In this document: positions 4,674 through 6,507 of the stretch, in pieces
Numbering within the stretch: position 1 is the stretch's first letter
Layout of the letters: every line of letters starts with the position of its first letter
DNA from: JAKPAM01 sp047605425
GTDB taxonomy: Bacteria; Pseudomonadota; Gammaproteobacteria; Burkholderiales; Burkholderiaceae_E
Assembly (NCBI GenBank): GCA_047605425.1
Contig: JASGFT010000242.1
Span: 1-6,507, forward strand
Direction: 5' to 3'
Length of the DNA stretch: 6,507 nucleotides
Notes under the pieces: generated by a model
Databases searched by the model: none
What the model saw: the letters and a program-made list of their open reading frames with translations, nothing else
Told to the model about the DNA's origin: nothing
Program-made: the position numbers and the translations under genes

Positions 4674-6335
4674 ATGTACATCTACGACGAAATCGATCAG
4701 CAACTAGTCGACGAGCGTGTCGGCCAGTTCCGCGACCAGACGCGCCGCTTCCTGGCCGGCAAGCTCGGCGAGGACGAGTTCCGCCCGCTGCGGCTGCAGA
4801 ACGGGCTGTACATCCAGAAGCAGGCGCCGATGCTGCGCGTGGCGATTCCTTATGGCCTGCTGAGCAGCCGCCAGCTTCGCAAGCTCGCGTACATCTCGCG
4901 CCGCTACGACCGCGGCTACGCGCATTTCAGCACGCGCCAGAACATGCAGTTCAACTGGCCGCGCCTCGAGGACGCGCCCGACATCCTCGCCGAGCTGGCC
5001 AGCGTGCAGATGCACGCGATCCAGACCAGCGGCAACTGCATCCGCAATACGACGACCGACCAGTTCGCCGGCATCGCCCGCGACGAGATCGTCGACCCGT
5101 TGGTCTGGTGCGAGGTCGTGCGCCAGTGGTCGACGTTCCATCCGGAGTTCGCGTTCCTGCCGCGCAAGTTCAAGATCGCGGTGACCGGCGCGCGCGACGA
5201 TCGCGCGGCCACGCAGGTCCACGATATCGGCCTGCAGGCGGTCGTCGACGACGCGGGCGAGGTCGGGTTCCGCTTCCTGGCCGGCGGCGGCCTGGGCCGC
5301 ACGCCGATGGTCGGTCACGTGATCCGCGAGTTCGTGCCGTGGCGGCACCTGCTCACTTATCTGGACGCCGCGCTGCGCGTCTACAACCGCCACGGCCGCC
5401 GCGACAACAAATACAAGTCGCGGATCAAGATCCTCGTCAAGGACCTGACGCCCGCCGTCTACGCGGCCGAGGTCGAGCGCGAGTGGCGGTACCTGGCCGA
5501 CGGTCCCGGCACGCTGACGCAGGCCGAGCTCGATCGGATCGCGCAGCGGTTCACGCGTCCGGCCTACGCGCTGTTGCCCGCGCACGATGCGTCGTTCGCC
5601 GCGCACAAGGCCGCCGACAAGGCGTTCGCGCGCTGGGTCGGCCGCTGCGTGTTCGCGCATCGCGTCGACGGCTACGCGGCCGTGACGTTGACGCTGAAGA
5701 AGACCGGCGTGCCGCCCGGCGACGTGACCGCCGACCAGATGGAGGCGATCGCCGACCTGGCCGACCGCTACAGCTTCGGCGAGCTGCGCAGCACGCACGA
5801 GCAGAACCTCGTGCTGGCCGACGTGCAGCTTCGCGACCTGTACGAGCTGTGGCAGCGGCTCAAGCCGCTGGGCCTGGCCACGCCCAATCTCGGCTTGCTG
5901 ACCGACATGATCGCCTGCCCGGGCGGCGACTTCTGCTCGCTGGCCAACGCGGTGTCGATCCCGGTGGCCGAGGCGATCTCGCGTCGCTTCGAGGACCTGG
6001 ACTTCCAGCACGACATCGGCGACCTGGACCTGAACATCTCGGGCTGCATCAACGCCTGCGGCCATCACCACGTCGGCCACATCGGCATCCTCGGCGTCGA
6101 CAAGGCCGGCGAGGAGTGGTACCAGATCACGATCGGCGGCAGCCAGGGCAACCGCTCGGCGATCGGCAAGATCATCGGCCCGTCGTTCGCGCGCGCCGAG
6201 GTCCCCGACGTGATCGAGAAGCTGCTCGGCACTTACCTCGAGCTGCGCGACAGCGAGGCCGAGCGCTTCGTCGACGTCGTGCACCGCGTCGGCATCGCCC
6301 CGTTCAAGGAGGCGGTCTATGTCGCAGCTCATTGA
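4674..6335 (+). CDS. cysI: Siroheme/4Fe-4S sulfite (or nitrite) reductase, CysI type
   Basis: The 553-residue hemoprotein is predicted to reduce sulfite to sulfide by six electrons in cytoplasmic assimilatory sulfate reduction; related enzymes reduce nitrite. It shows the duplicated ferredoxin-like plus siroheme-domain architecture. Arg88 in STRQN (86-90), Arg124 in GNCIRNTT (120-127), and Lys165 and Lys167 in PRKFK (163-167) correspond to the anion-binding residues of E. coli SiR. The cluster and siroheme ligands are Cys415 and Cys421 in CPGGDFC, and Cys458 and Cys462 in GCINACGHHHVGHIG (457-471). The ATG at 4674 fits the family N-terminus MYxYDExD. An in-frame TTG at 4584 would add 30 residues of non-family sequence. 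Only a weak AGG precedes the ATG. No flavoprotein cysJ is adjacent in the visible part, so the electron donor is unclear. The 3' end overlaps the DUF934 gene. Sulfite is favoured over nitrite from the DUF934 neighbour. Confidence 0.94.
   Translation: MYIYDEIDQQLVDERVGQFRDQTRRFLAGKLGEDEFRPLRLQNGLYIQKQAPMLRVAIPYGLLSSRQLRKLAYISRRYDRGYAHFSTRQNMQFNWPRLEDAPDILAELASVQMHAIQTSGNCIRNTTTDQFAGIARDEIVDPLVWCEVVRQWSTFHPEFAFLPRKFKIAVTGARDDRAATQVHDIGLQAVVDDAGEVGFRFLAGGGLGRTPMVGHVIREFVPWRHLLTYLDAALRVYNRHGRRDNKYKSRIKILVKDLTPAVYAAEVEREWRYLADGPGTLTQAELDRIAQRFTRPAYALLPAHDASFAAHKAADKAFARWVGRCVFAHRVDGYAAVTLTLKKTGVPPGDVTADQMEAIADLADRYSFGELRSTHEQNLVLADVQLRDLYELWQRLKPLGLATPNLGLLTDMIACPGGDFCSLANAVSIPVAEAISRRFEDLDFQHDIGDLDLNISGCINACGHHHVGHIGILGVDKAGEEWYQITIGGSQGNRSAIGKIIGPSFARAEVPDVIEKLLGTYLELRDSEAERFVDVVHRVGIAPFKEAVYVAAH
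6306..6312 (+). promoter_or_regulatory. Consensus Shine-Dalgarno inside the cysI 3' end
   Basis: AAGGAGG lies 6 nt before the ATG at 6319, a full match to the anti-16S sequence. It sits within cysI codons for residues 545-547 (Lys-Glu-Ala). It fixes the downstream start and indicates translational coupling. Confidence 0.88.
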
Positions 6336-6507
6336 CCGCCGCGGCCGCCGCGCCGACGACTGGATCCGCATCGACGACGACGTCGCGGCCCGCGTCGCCG
6401 ACGTCCGCGGCGCCAGCCTGCTGCTGACGCTGGCGCAGTGGCGCGCGCATCCGCAGCAATGGGCGGCGCACGAGGGGCCGCTCGGCGTGCTGCTCGGCCC
6501 GGCCGAC
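6319..6507 (+). CDS. DUF934-family protein, 5' part only
   Basis: Sixty-three codons are visible before the window ends; the reading frame is open to the last base. The peptide starts MSQLIDRRGRR, continues ADDWIRIDDD, and reaches LLLTLAQW (34-41) and GPLGVLLGP (53-61). This pattern, a short basic start, DxW, then a Leu-rich stretch followed by L(x)AQW and a G(x)LG(x)LL turn, is what I recall for DUF934 proteins, which commonly follow cysI in beta- and gammaproteobacteria. No signal peptide or membrane segment is visible. Its biochemical function is unknown to me; context suggests a role in sulfite reduction. It overlaps cysI by 17 nt in another frame behind a perfect Shine-Dalgarno, so the two are co-transcribed and probably coupled. 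The family call comes from the partial sequence plus position and is less certain than cysI. Confidence 0.82.
   Translation, partial: MSQLIDRRGRRADDWIRIDDDVAARVADVRGASLLLTLAQWRAHPQQWAAHEGPLGVLLGPAD

Noticed and set aside
4526..6427. 633-codon plus frame and 555-codon minus frame over cysI
   Set aside because: Arg/Ala/Asp-rich shadow frames. The cysI frame has the siroheme and cluster cysteines and a family-like N-terminus.

Overview
The window is chromosomal housekeeping DNA from a GC-rich proteobacterium. The closest match I can recall for the coding sequences is a betaproteobacterium of the Burkholderiaceae type: a Burkholderia-like 518-residue UbiD, and a CysI-type siroheme reductase followed by a DUF934 gene. 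This placement rests on remembered protein families, not on a search. I see no rRNA, tRNA, insertion sequence, integrase, CRISPR array or phage gene.

Layout, left to right. ubiD (49-1605, minus strand) makes the ubiquinone-pathway decarboxylase. A 326-bp divergent gap (1606-1931) holds a good sigma70-type promoter pointing right (1661-1689) and a leader rich in small stem-loops. The gap leads into a membrane-anchored lytic transglycosylase gene (1932-3284, plus). Its C-terminal third is a low-complexity Ala/Ser/Thr/Pro tail with nine tandem 18-bp units. That gene converges on a class I/II PLP-dependent aminotransferase gene (3351-4541, minus), and the 66-bp gap between them holds two strong hairpins. 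A 132-bp divergent gap (4542-4673) contains three consecutive inverted repeats. To its right is cysI (4674-6335, plus), a siroheme/4Fe-4S sulfite (or nitrite) reductase. The first 63 codons of a DUF934-family gene (6319 to the window edge) overlap the end of cysI by 17 nt behind a perfect Shine-Dalgarno, so the two are translationally linked.

The genes serve separate functions: quinone synthesis, cell-wall turnover, amino-acid metabolism and assimilatory sulfate reduction. Only cysI and the DUF934 gene clearly form an operon, probably continuing into other cysteine-biosynthesis genes beyond the edge. I found no convincing new defence or mobile system. The points most worth a second look are the dyads upstream of cysI, the structured leader of the transglycosylase gene, its tandem-repeat tail, and the tight coupling of DUF934 to sulfite reductase.
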